A stretch of 6,080 bases of DNA from Nostocoides sp039812405. Lineage in GTDB: Bacteria; Actinomycetota; Actinomycetes; Actinomycetales; Dermatophilaceae. Of this stretch, positions 1 through 4,750 are shown piece after piece. Position 1 is the first letter of the stretch. The number at the start of each line of letters is the position of its first letter. The stretch covers positions 1 through 6,080 of the forward strand of contig JBDIAL010000223.1 in the NCBI GenBank assembly GCA_039812405.1. The letters run 5' to 3'. The notes below the pieces were generated by a model that had not been told where the DNA came from, ran no database searches, and was given only the letters and a program-made list of their open reading frames with translations. Both the position numbers and the translations under genes were made by a program.

Positions 1-592
1 CCTCGCCGAGCACCTCCGCGACCTCCGGGGCACCGGGATCGGCGGGGTCCGCCCACACCGGACCGACCGGGTCGGCGCCGAGGTTGCCGCCGGCGGCCAG
101 CGGGACGCCCGCCGCGGCGGCGAGCTCGACGAGCGCCCGGGCGGCCGCCACCGGCTCCCCGGGCGCCTCGAGGACGACCGGCGCGAGGTCGAGGTGCACC
201 CCCGCGAGCGCGGAGCCGAGGTCGGCCACCGCGAGCCGTCCGGCCCCCAGCTGCAGCCAGAGGGACGTCGCGCCGTTCTCCAGGTCGGTGAGCAGGTGCC
301 GGGCGGTCCGGGTCGCGTCGGGGCCGGCGGCGAGCACCCGGATGTCCCAGCCGAGGTCGGGACGCCCCGCCTCGGTGCCGCGGACGAACGGCGGCTCCCC
401 CGGCATACCGGCATCGGGCAGGGCCTCGACGTCGGCCGGCGTGCCGAGCGGGGTGACGGGGATCCCGTCGAGGGTCCGGCGGGTCAGCCGCTCCCGGACG
501 AGGGAGTCCGGCTCGTCCGCGCCGAGCCGGCCGCTCCTGCGCAGCACCGCCGCTGCCGCACGCTCCCACTCCCTCGCGACGTCGTCCGCCAT
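1..592 (-). CDS. mutA: Methylmalonyl-CoA mutase small (beta) subunit, N-terminal part, cut by the window edge
   Basis: The first 197 codons are present; the rest lies beyond the left edge, so there is no stop codon in view. The protein begins MADDVAREWERAAAAVLRR. At about residues 36-51 it has TRRTLDGIPVTPLG and at about 63-71 GMPGEPPFVRG, matching the 'GIPVKPLYT ... PG.FPFVRG' entry region of the mutase TIM barrel; NGATSLWLQLG follows at about residue 107. The stretch after FVRG is divergent and lacks the active-subunit pattern RPWTIRQYAGF, so I call the small, non-catalytic subunit, whose partner is the B12-binding large subunit (MutB). The heterodimer interconverts methylmalonyl-CoA and succinyl-CoA in the cytoplasm, in propionate and odd-chain or branched-chain catabolism. 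A MutB gene would be expected just downstream, outside the window. The ATG at 592 is preceded by TAGGGT seven bases upstream (likely leaderless) and by GGAG, which is too close to be an ideal ribosome site. Family is confident; subunit type is somewhat less so. Confidence 0.85.
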   Translation of the reverse strand, partial: MADDVAREWERAAAAVLRRSGRLGADEPDSLVRERLTRRTLDGIPVTPLGTPADVEALPDAGMPGEPPFVRGTEAGRPDLGWDIRVLAAGPDATRTARHLLTDLENGATSLWLQLGAGRLAVADLGSALAGVHLDLAPVVLEAPGEPVAAARALVELAAAAGVPLAAGGNLGADPVGPVWADPADPGAPEVAEVLGE

Positions 593-599
593 GGCTCCG

Positions 600-605
600 A
601 CCCTA
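600..605 (-). promoter_or_regulatory. Putative -10 element of the mutase gene, leaderless geometry
   Basis: Read on the minus strand this is TAGGGT, followed by exactly seven bases and then the ATG at 592. That places the transcription start on or next to the start codon. No convincing -35 hexamer is seen 16-19 bases further upstream. The same geometry occurs at the regulator and ABC genes, which raises confidence. Confidence 0.45.
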
Positions 606-620
606 GTGCGCCCGCCGCCC

Positions 621-644
621 GTGGGACCGGCTCTGGTGCCCCAC
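621..644 (-). terminator. Possible hairpin terminator after the regulator gene
   Basis: GTGGGACC (621-628) can pair with GGT (635-637) plus CCCAC (640-644), giving an eight-pair stem with a two-base bulge (638-639) and a six-base loop. It begins one base after the regulator's TGA (646-648) in the direction of transcription and lies before the mutase -10 element. There is no T-tract, as is common in high-GC genomes, so termination strength is unknown. Confidence 0.3.
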
Positions 645-645
645 C

Positions 646-1161
646 TCACGACCCCGCGCGTCGCGACCCCGCGCGTCGGTCAGGGGCGCCCGCGGCGGCC
701 GCGGACTCCACGGCGGCCCAGCGGTCGGCGATGCCCCGCAGCTCCTCGGTCATGAAGTCGAGGAACCGCACCGAGGTCTCGATGCGGCGCCCGGCCGGCG
801 AGTCGGCCCCCCCGACGGCGGACACCCCGTCGGCGAAGGCGACCTTGAGGCGGCCGTAGGTCCGGTCGGCGCCGAGGAGCGTGAAGTGCCACTGGTCCTG
901 GGCGACGACGTAGACGTCGCGGCGGGTCCCCGGCTCGCGCTCGCGGTGGATCATCCGCATCTCCGACAGGTAGCGCACGGCACCCGACACCGACGACGCG
1001 CTGAGCCGCAGCTCCCGCATCAGGTCGGCCGAGGTCATCCGCCCGTCGTCGTCGGCCATCAGCGCGGCGAAGACCCGGGCCGGGACGCGCTGCATGCCCA
1101 GGGACGTGAGCGTCGTCCCGAGCCGCTCGACGAACCGAGCGACGTCCTCGTTCTGGGCCAT
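646..1161 (-). CDS. GbsR/MarR-family winged-helix transcriptional regulator
   Basis: A 171-residue cytoplasmic DNA-binding protein. Residues about 22-85 form a winged helix-turn-helix: an initial helix (VPARVFAALMADDDG), the recognition part (MTSADLMRELRLSASSVSGAVRYL, residues 42-65) and a wing (REREPGTRRDVYVV). A helical C-terminal half (RIETSVRFLDFMTEELRGI) is suited to dimerisation. The length and the 'TSADL...LSASSVSGAVRYL' pattern fit the GbsR-like branch of MarR regulators that sit beside ABC exporters in actinobacteria. It is divergent from the exporter genes, with a 16-bp palindrome between them, so autorepression and exporter repression are the likely role; the effector is unknown. 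I chose the ATG at 1161 because TAAAGT lies seven bases upstream; a GTG nine bases earlier (1170) is the alternative. The reading frame stays open far upstream, antisense to the ATPase, but that extension is not protein-like. The C-terminus ends in a duplicated RRAGS encoded by a 15-bp tandem repeat. Confidence 0.88.
   Translation of the reverse strand: MAQNEDVARFVERLGTTLTSLGMQRVPARVFAALMADDDGRMTSADLMRELRLSASSVSGAVRYLSEMRMIHREREPGTRRDVYVVAQDQWHFTLLGADRTYGRLKVAFADGVSAVGGADSPAGRRIETSVRFLDFMTEELRGIADRWAAVESAAAAGAPDRRAGSRRAGS
649..678. repeat. 15-bp tandem duplication at the regulator 3' end
   Basis: Two exact copies of CGACCCCGCGCGTCG lie head to tail at 649-663 and 664-678. In the regulator they encode RRAGS twice and end directly at the stop codon. 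An exact two-copy repeat suggests recent replication slippage or duplication in a tail that tolerates change. Confidence 0.9.
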
Positions 1162-1168
1162 GACCAGC

Positions 1169-1174
1169 ACTTTA
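1169..1174 (-). promoter_or_regulatory. Putative -10 element of the regulator gene, leaderless geometry
   Basis: On the minus strand this reads TAAAGT, then seven bases (GCTGGTC), then the ATG at 1161. No Shine-Dalgarno sequence precedes that ATG, which fits a leaderless transcript. The palindromic operator lies immediately upstream, where a bound dimer would block the -35 side. Confidence 0.5.
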
Positions 1175-1179
1175 CTCGA

Positions 1180-1195
1180 TTCGGAAAATTCTGAA
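1180..1195. promoter_or_regulatory. 16-bp palindromic operator for the divergent regulator
   Basis: TTCGGAAAATTCTGAA is a dyad with 12 of 16 positions symmetric, and each half (TTCGGAA and TTCTGAA) is itself of the palindromic form TTC-N-GAA. It is a rare AT-rich island in a very GC-rich sequence, centred between 1187 and 1188, midway between the two facing -10 elements (centres 16 and 18 bases away). A surrounding 8-bp inverted repeat, GACCAGCA (1162-1169) and TGCTGGTC (1205-1212), is almost concentric with it. Position and symmetry fit a winged-helix dimer acting on both genes; binding is inferred. Confidence 0.65.
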
Positions 1196-1202
1196 ACCTG
1201 CG

Positions 1203-1208
1203 TATGCT
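1203..1208 (+). promoter_or_regulatory. Putative -10 element of the ABC exporter operon, leaderless geometry
   Basis: TATGCT is followed by seven bases and then the ATG at 1216. A weak -35 candidate, TTCGGA (1180-1185), sits 17 bases upstream, inside the operator, so repressor binding would cover it. The ATG at 1204 lies within this hexamer, which argues that translation starts at 1216 instead. Confidence 0.5.
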
Positions 1209-1215
1209 GGTCGCC

Positions 1216-2127
1216 ATGACCGACGTCATCGAGGCCCGTGGCCTCCGCAAGACCTTCGGCGCCACCGTCGCCCTCGACGGGCTCGACCTCACGGTCGGGG
1301 AGGGCGAGGTGCACGGCTTCCTCGGCCCCAACGGCGCCGGCAAGTCGACGACCATCCGCGTGCTGCTCGGCCTGCTGCGCGCCGACGCGGGCACCGTCCG
1401 CCTCCTCGGCCAGGACCCGTGGTCGGACGCCACCGCCGTCCATCGCCGGCTGGCCTACGTGCCCGGTGACGTGAGCCTCTGGCCGAACCTCACCGGCGGC
1501 GAGGTCATCGACCTGCTCGGCCGGCTCCGCGGCGGGGTCGACCCGACGCGTCGGGACAAGCTCCTCGAGCTGTTCGACCTCGACCCGACCAAGCGGGGCC
1601 GCTCCTACTCCAAGGGCAACCGGCAGAAGGTCGCCCTCGTCGCCGCGCTCGCCTCCGACGTGCCGCTGCTCCTCCTCGACGAGCCGACGTCCGGGCTCGA
1701 CCCGCTCATGGAGCGGGTGTTCCAGGACGCCGTCCGCGAGATCCGCGCCGAGGGCCGGACGATCCTGCTCTCCAGCCACATCCTGTCCGAGGTGGAGACG
1801 CTCGCCGACCGGGTGAGCATCGTCCGCCGGGGCCGGGTCGTCGACACCGGCAGCCTCGCCGACCTGCGCACCCTCACCCGGACGAGCGTCACCGTGACGT
1901 TGGCCCAGCCGCTCGTCGCGACCGAGGCGCGGGCCTGGCCCGGCGTCGAGTCCCTCGACATCGACGAGTCCAGCGTCCACCGGGCCACGCTCGTCGTCGA
2001 CACCCACCGGGTTGGCGAGGTCCTGCAGCGCCTCGGGACGCTCGGCATCCAGGCCATCACGTGCCAGCCCCCGACGCTCGAGGAGCTCTTCCTCGCGCAG
2101 TACCGCGAGGAGGTGGTCGCCGGATGA
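1216..2127 (+). CDS. ABC exporter ATP-binding subunit
   Basis: A 303-residue nucleotide-binding subunit that would power the membrane partner encoded directly downstream. Seen motifs: Walker A GPNGAGKST (37-45), signature-like YSKGNRQKV (131-139) in place of LSGGQ, Walker B LLLLDEP (151-157, Asp155 and Glu156), D-loop SGLDP (159-163) and switch His188 in LLSSHIL. The usual Q-loop glutamine is not found; the region reads YVPGDVSLWPNLTGGE (81-96), a form I associate with actinobacterial ABC-2 type exporters. A C-terminal accessory domain (about 215-303) ends in PTLEELFLAQYREE, typical of drug or polyketide exporters. The ATG at 1216 is preferred over an in-frame ATG at 1204 because the earlier one overlaps the -10 element and the usual family start is close to 'MTDVIEARGLRKTFG'. 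The stop overlaps the permease start as ATGA. The substrate cannot be told from sequence. Confidence 0.93.
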   Translation: MTDVIEARGLRKTFGATVALDGLDLTVGEGEVHGFLGPNGAGKSTTIRVLLGLLRADAGTVRLLGQDPWSDATAVHRRLAYVPGDVSLWPNLTGGEVIDLLGRLRGGVDPTRRDKLLELFDLDPTKRGRSYSKGNRQKVALVAALASDVPLLLLDEPTSGLDPLMERVFQDAVREIRAEGRTILLSSHILSEVETLADRVSIVRRGRVVDTGSLADLRTLTRTSVTVTLAQPLVATEARAWPGVESLDIDESSVHRATLVVDTHRVGEVLQRLGTLGIQAITCQPPTLEELFLAQYREEVVAG

Positions 2128-3710
2128 CCGAGCTCGCCGGCACCGGCCCCCTCCTGCGGCTCGCGTGGCGTCGCGACCGGTGGATCCTCCTCGCCACGAT
2201 CCTCGTCCTCGCCCTGCTGCCCTACAGCTCGATGGCGGCGACCCTCGGGCTCTACCCCTCCGCGGCCGAGGCGGCGAGCGCGGCCCGGCTCATGGAGGAC
2301 ACCCCGTCGGTCATCGCCCTCTACGGACCCGTCCCCGCGCTCACCGCCGAGGGGATCGGGATCATCAAGGCCATCCTCATGGGCAGCCTCGGGGCCGCCC
2401 TCCTCGCCTTCGCCGTCGTCCGCCGCCACACCCGCACCGAGGAGGAGGAAGGGCGGCTCGAACTCGTCGCGGCCGGCGTCGTCGGCCGGCGCGCCCCGCT
2501 CGCCGCGGGCGTCCTGCTGGCCGTCCTCGCGGTCGCGGCGACGGCGGTGCTGTCCACCGTCCTGCTCCTCGCGACGGGTGCGGGCGGGGGCGGTGCCGTC
2601 GCCTTCGCCGTGACCGTCCTCACCGCCGGCCTCGTCATGGCCGGTGTGACCGCCATCGCCTGCCAGCTCGCCTCGACGACCCGCGGCGCGGGGGCCGTCG
2701 CCCTCGGAGTCCTCGGCGTGGCATACCTCCTGCGCGTCGTCGGGGACACCGCCCACGGGGCGGGCTGGCTGACCTGGCTGTCCTTCCTCGGCTGGGCGCA
2801 GAAGGTCTCCCCCTACGGCGCGAACCGGGTGTGGATCCTCGGCCCCGCCCTCGTCGCCCTGCTGCTCCTCCTCGGCATCGCCGACCTCCTGCTCCACCGG
2901 CGCGACCTCGGCGCCGGCCTGTGGGTGGCCCGGCCCGGTCCCGCGCGCGCCGGACGCACCCTGTCGACCCCGCTCGGGCTGGCCTGGCGGCTCCAGCGTG
3001 GTCCGGTCGTCGCCTGGACCGTCGGGTATGCCGTCCTCGGCGCCGTCGTCGGGTCGCTCGCCTCGGCGGCGGGAGACATGGCGAGCGACCCGGGCATCCA
3101 GGACATGCTGCGGAAGATGAGCGGTGGGCAGGGGACGGTGACCGACCTGTTCCTCGGGACCGAGCTGCGGTTCATGGCGATCGGGGCCGCGGCGTTCGGC
3201 ATCTCCGCGGCGCTGCGGCTGCGCTCGGAGGAGACCGCCGGGCACGCCGAGATCGTCCTCGCCGGGGCCGTCGGCCGCTGGCGCTGGCTGCTCGGCCACG
3301 TCCTCGTCGCGTTCGCCGGTGCCGCCTGGCTCCAACTCGTCGTGGGGGTCGTCGGGGGCGTCATCGCCCATGCGTCCGCGGGCTACCCCGTCGGCGCCCT
3401 CGTGACCGCCGCCCTCTCCACCGTCCCCGCGGCCTGGGTCGCCGCCGGACTGGCCGTCGTCCTCTTCGGCGTCGTGCCGCGGGGCTCGGCCCTCGCGTGG
3501 GGCCTGCTCGTCGTGTTCCTGCTCCTCGGGGAGTTCGGCGAGCTCCTCACGCTGCCGGCCTGGGTCATCGGGCTCTCCCCCTTCGACCACCTCGGGAGCC
3601 TGCCGGGCGGATCGGCGTCGTCCGGGGGCCTGCTCGGCCTGCTCACCGTGGCCGCCCTGACCGTCGCGCTGGGTGGCGCCGCCTTCCGCCGCCGGGACCT
3701 GACGACCTGA
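2124..3710 (+). CDS. ABC exporter permease, polyketide-antibiotic-exporter type
   Basis: A 528-residue inner-membrane protein with about 12 hydrophobic segments, near residues 20-40, 80-100, 125-150, 155-180, 186-205, 238-256, 295-316, 345-364, 388-415, 425-450, 457-476 and 502-520. There is no signal peptide beyond the first helix. It appears to be two related halves: after the second helix of each half comes a charged loop, RTEEEEGRLELVAAGVVGR (104-122) and RSEETAGHAEIVLAGAVGR (367-385), probably the cytoplasmic coupling helix facing the ATPase. Size and layout fit the actinobacterial permeases annotated as putative exporters of polyketide antibiotics (COG3559-like). The ATG overlaps the ATPase TGA as ATGA, and AGGAGGT (2108-2114) sits nine bases upstream inside the ATPase gene, so the two are translationally coupled. 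Expression should follow the upstream operator. The name says nothing firm about the real substrate, which could be any lipophilic compound. Confidence 0.88.
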   Translation: MTELAGTGPLLRLAWRRDRWILLATILVLALLPYSSMAATLGLYPSAAEAASAARLMEDTPSVIALYGPVPALTAEGIGIIKAILMGSLGAALLAFAVVRRHTRTEEEEGRLELVAAGVVGRRAPLAAGVLLAVLAVAATAVLSTVLLLATGAGGGGAVAFAVTVLTAGLVMAGVTAIACQLASTTRGAGAVALGVLGVAYLLRVVGDTAHGAGWLTWLSFLGWAQKVSPYGANRVWILGPALVALLLLLGIADLLLHRRDLGAGLWVARPGPARAGRTLSTPLGLAWRLQRGPVVAWTVGYAVLGAVVGSLASAAGDMASDPGIQDMLRKMSGGQGTVTDLFLGTELRFMAIGAAAFGISAALRLRSEETAGHAEIVLAGAVGRWRWLLGHVLVAFAGAAWLQLVVGVVGGVIAHASAGYPVGALVTAALSTVPAAWVAAGLAVVLFGVVPRGSALAWGLLVVFLLLGEFGELLTLPAWVIGLSPFDHLGSLPGGSASSGGLLGLLTVAALTVALGGAAFRRRDLTT

Positions 3711-3717
3711 CCTCCAT

Positions 3718-3753
3718 CCCGGCCCGACCTGCTGCCCACCCCGGCCCGACCTG
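3718..3753. repeat. Short direct repeat of 14 bases after the permease
   Basis: CCCGGCCCGACCTG occurs at 3718-3731 and again at 3740-3753, a period of 22. It lies just past the permease stop and just before the first 40-bp palindromic repeat. No function is evident. Confidence 0.7.
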
Positions 3754-3760
3754 GCATCCC

Positions 3761-3800
3761 TGCATGAATCTGACCCAATTGGACAGTCTCATGCAGCCGG
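3761..3800. repeat. 40-bp palindromic repeat, copy 1
   Basis: This element starts TGCATGAATCTGACCC and ends GTCTCATGCAGCCGG, with CCAATTGG at its centre (3775-3782). The outer arms TGCATGA (3761-3767) and TCATGCA (3789-3795) pair perfectly, and CTG (3770-3772) pairs with CAG (3784-3786). A second copy begins 76 bases later. It is more AT-rich than its surroundings. It follows the exporter operon, so it might be a terminator-like stem, a regulator site or a dispersed palindromic element. Confidence 0.9.
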
Positions 3801-3836
3801 ACGCTCCCGGACCAGGACATCGCCCACGTCTCCGGA

Positions 3837-3876
3837 TGCATGAATCCGACCCAATTGGACAGTCTCATGCAGCCGG
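3837..3876. repeat. 40-bp palindromic repeat, copy 2
   Basis: Identical to copy 1 over 39 of 40 positions; the only change is C at 3847 where copy 1 has T at 3771. The change breaks an inner T-A pair of the dyad without a compensating change. Arms are at 3837-3843 and 3865-3871 and the central CCAATTGG at 3851-3858. The 36 bases between the copies (3801-3836) are unrelated to the repeat. The element ends 54 bases before the methyltransferase start. Confidence 0.9.
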
Positions 3877-3901
3877 CCGGAGGTCGCTCGCCTCAACGCT
3901 C

Positions 3902-3921
3902 GTCCACGGGAGGCGTGGGAC
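3902..3921 (+). promoter_or_regulatory. Hairpin presenting a Shine-Dalgarno-like loop upstream of the methyltransferase
   Basis: GTCCACG (3902-3908) pairs with CGTGGGAC (3914-3921) with one bulged G, leaving GGAGG (3909-3913) as a five-base loop. This is the only Shine-Dalgarno-like run before the ATG at 3931, and it is 17 bases away, too far for normal use. It may be a structured ribosome site or a chance stem. Confidence 0.3.
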
Positions 3922-3930
3922 CCTGCCTGC

Positions 3931-4575
3931 ATGGGTCTCTACGGACGATTCTTCGCCGCCGTCTACGACCGGTCGGTCGCCGGGGCCGAGGAGCACGGTA
4001 TGCGGGACCGGCGCCGCTCGGTCCTCGACACCCTGAGCGGCCGGGTGCTCGAGATCGGTGCCGGGACCGGGCTCAACCTGCCGCTCTATCCCGCAACGGT
4101 CGACCGGCTGGTCGTCACCGAGCCCGAGGAGCACATGCTGCGCCGGCTCCGGGAGCGAGCAGGCCACGCAGGCGGAAGAGCCTCGAGCCTCGAGATCACG
4201 CAGGCGCCCGCCGAGCGGCTGCCCTTCCCGGACGCCTCGTTCGACGCGGTCGTCAGCACGCTCGCCCTGTGCACGGTCGACGACCTCCCCGCCGCGCTCG
4301 CCGAGGTGCGGCGGGTGCTCGACCCGGCGGGCCGGCTCGTCCTCGTCGAGCACGTCCGATCCGCCGACCCGGCGATAGCCCGCTGGCAGGACCGGCTCCA
4401 CGGTCCGTGGAAGCTGTTCGCCGCCGGCTGCCACTGCAACCTCGACACCGCGGCGGCGCTGCGGACCGCGGGCTTCGACGGCGCCGGGCTGCGGACCGAG
4501 GACTGGACCGACGGCCCGCTCCTCATCCGGTCCCTCCTCGTCGGCGCCGCCACGCCGGTCCCGTCCTCGAGCTGA
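3931..4575 (+). CDS. Class I SAM-dependent methyltransferase, UbiE/METTL7-like
   Basis: A 214-residue soluble methyltransferase. The SAM-binding motif I is VLEIGAGTGLNL (39-50), followed by the acidic post-I strand end TEPEEHML (63-70), LPFPDASFDAVVSTLALCTV (97-116) around motif II, and LVLVEHV (136-142) as motif III. The N-terminal MGLYGRFFAAVYD and the C-terminal GCHCNLDTAAALRTAGF (166-182) resemble the METTL7-like group of UbiE-related enzymes. The acceptor could be a thiol, lipid or quinone; it cannot be set from sequence. Two cysteines (167, 169) in GCHC are conspicuous but a metal site is not shown. It stands alone: 220 bases separate it from the exporter, and the next gene converges on it. 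Upstream there is no -10 element at the leaderless distance used by its neighbours, so its promoter is not located. No alternative start fits better than the ATG at 3931. Confidence 0.88.
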   Translation: MGLYGRFFAAVYDRSVAGAEEHGMRDRRRSVLDTLSGRVLEIGAGTGLNLPLYPATVDRLVVTEPEEHMLRRLRERAGHAGGRASSLEITQAPAERLPFPDASFDAVVSTLALCTVDDLPAALAEVRRVLDPAGRLVLVEHVRSADPAIARWQDRLHGPWKLFAAGCHCNLDTAAALRTAGFDGAGLRTEDWTDGPLLIRSLLVGAATPVPSSS

Positions 4576-4609
4576 CCCACCGCCTCGGACGACCCGCCCG
4601 CTCCCTCGA

Positions 4610-4669
4610 TGCGTCGCTCCCGGACAGATGGCCCAGCCGGGGACGCGCCAGGTGTCCGGGAGCGACGCA
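4610..4669. terminator. Perfect 17-bp inverted repeat between convergent genes, likely bidirectional terminator
   Basis: TGCGTCGCTCCCGGACA (4610-4626) and its exact reverse complement (4653-4669) flank 26 bases. Inside the loop TGGC (4629-4632) can also pair with GCCA (4647-4650). It lies 34 bases past the methyltransferase stop and 71 bases past the guanylyltransferase stop on the other strand. Neither side has a T-tract, so this would be a stem-only terminator of the GC-rich type. A remnant of a small palindromic element is the alternative. Confidence 0.6.
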
Positions 4670-4722
4670 CTCGGCCACGTTGACGGCACGAGAGCGGGGC
4701 GGGGCTCCAATGGGTCGAGCGC

Positions 4723-4750
4723 GGGCTACAGGAGGATGGGCTACAGGAGG
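4723..4750. repeat. 13-base direct repeat with period 15 spanning the manC stop codon
   Basis: GGGCTACAGGAGG occurs at 4723-4735 and 4738-4750. On the minus strand the repeated unit carries the TAG stop, so a second in-frame TAG lies five codons beyond the first (bases 4726-4728). It looks like a recent slippage duplication. Confidence 0.9.

Noticed and set aside
1162..2007. N-terminal extension of the regulator frame by 282 codons
   Set aside because: The added sequence is antisense to the ATPase and compositionally biased; regulator homologues are about 170 residues.
1605..3590. A 661-codon open frame on the minus strand, antisense to the ABC genes
   Set aside because: It is opposite to two well-supported genes; its product is an Asp/Glu/Gly/Arg-rich string without domains, as expected from the complement of GC-rich codons.
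3763..3876. Short peptides starting inside the 40-bp repeats (MNLTQLDSLMQP and MNPTQLDSLMQP)
   Set aside because: No ribosome site, no nearby stop, and the single base difference changes Leu to Pro, so the similarity is explained by the DNA repeat.
3711..3930. Insertion sequence or excision scar flanked by the 40-bp repeats
   Set aside because: The repeats are direct and only 36 bases apart, with no transposase or target-site duplication that I can see.
2012..4036. A 674-codon plus-strand frame overlapping the permease and methyltransferase
   Set aside because: It is Arg/Pro-rich, has no domain and is in a shadow frame of the permease; it also crosses the 40-bp repeats.
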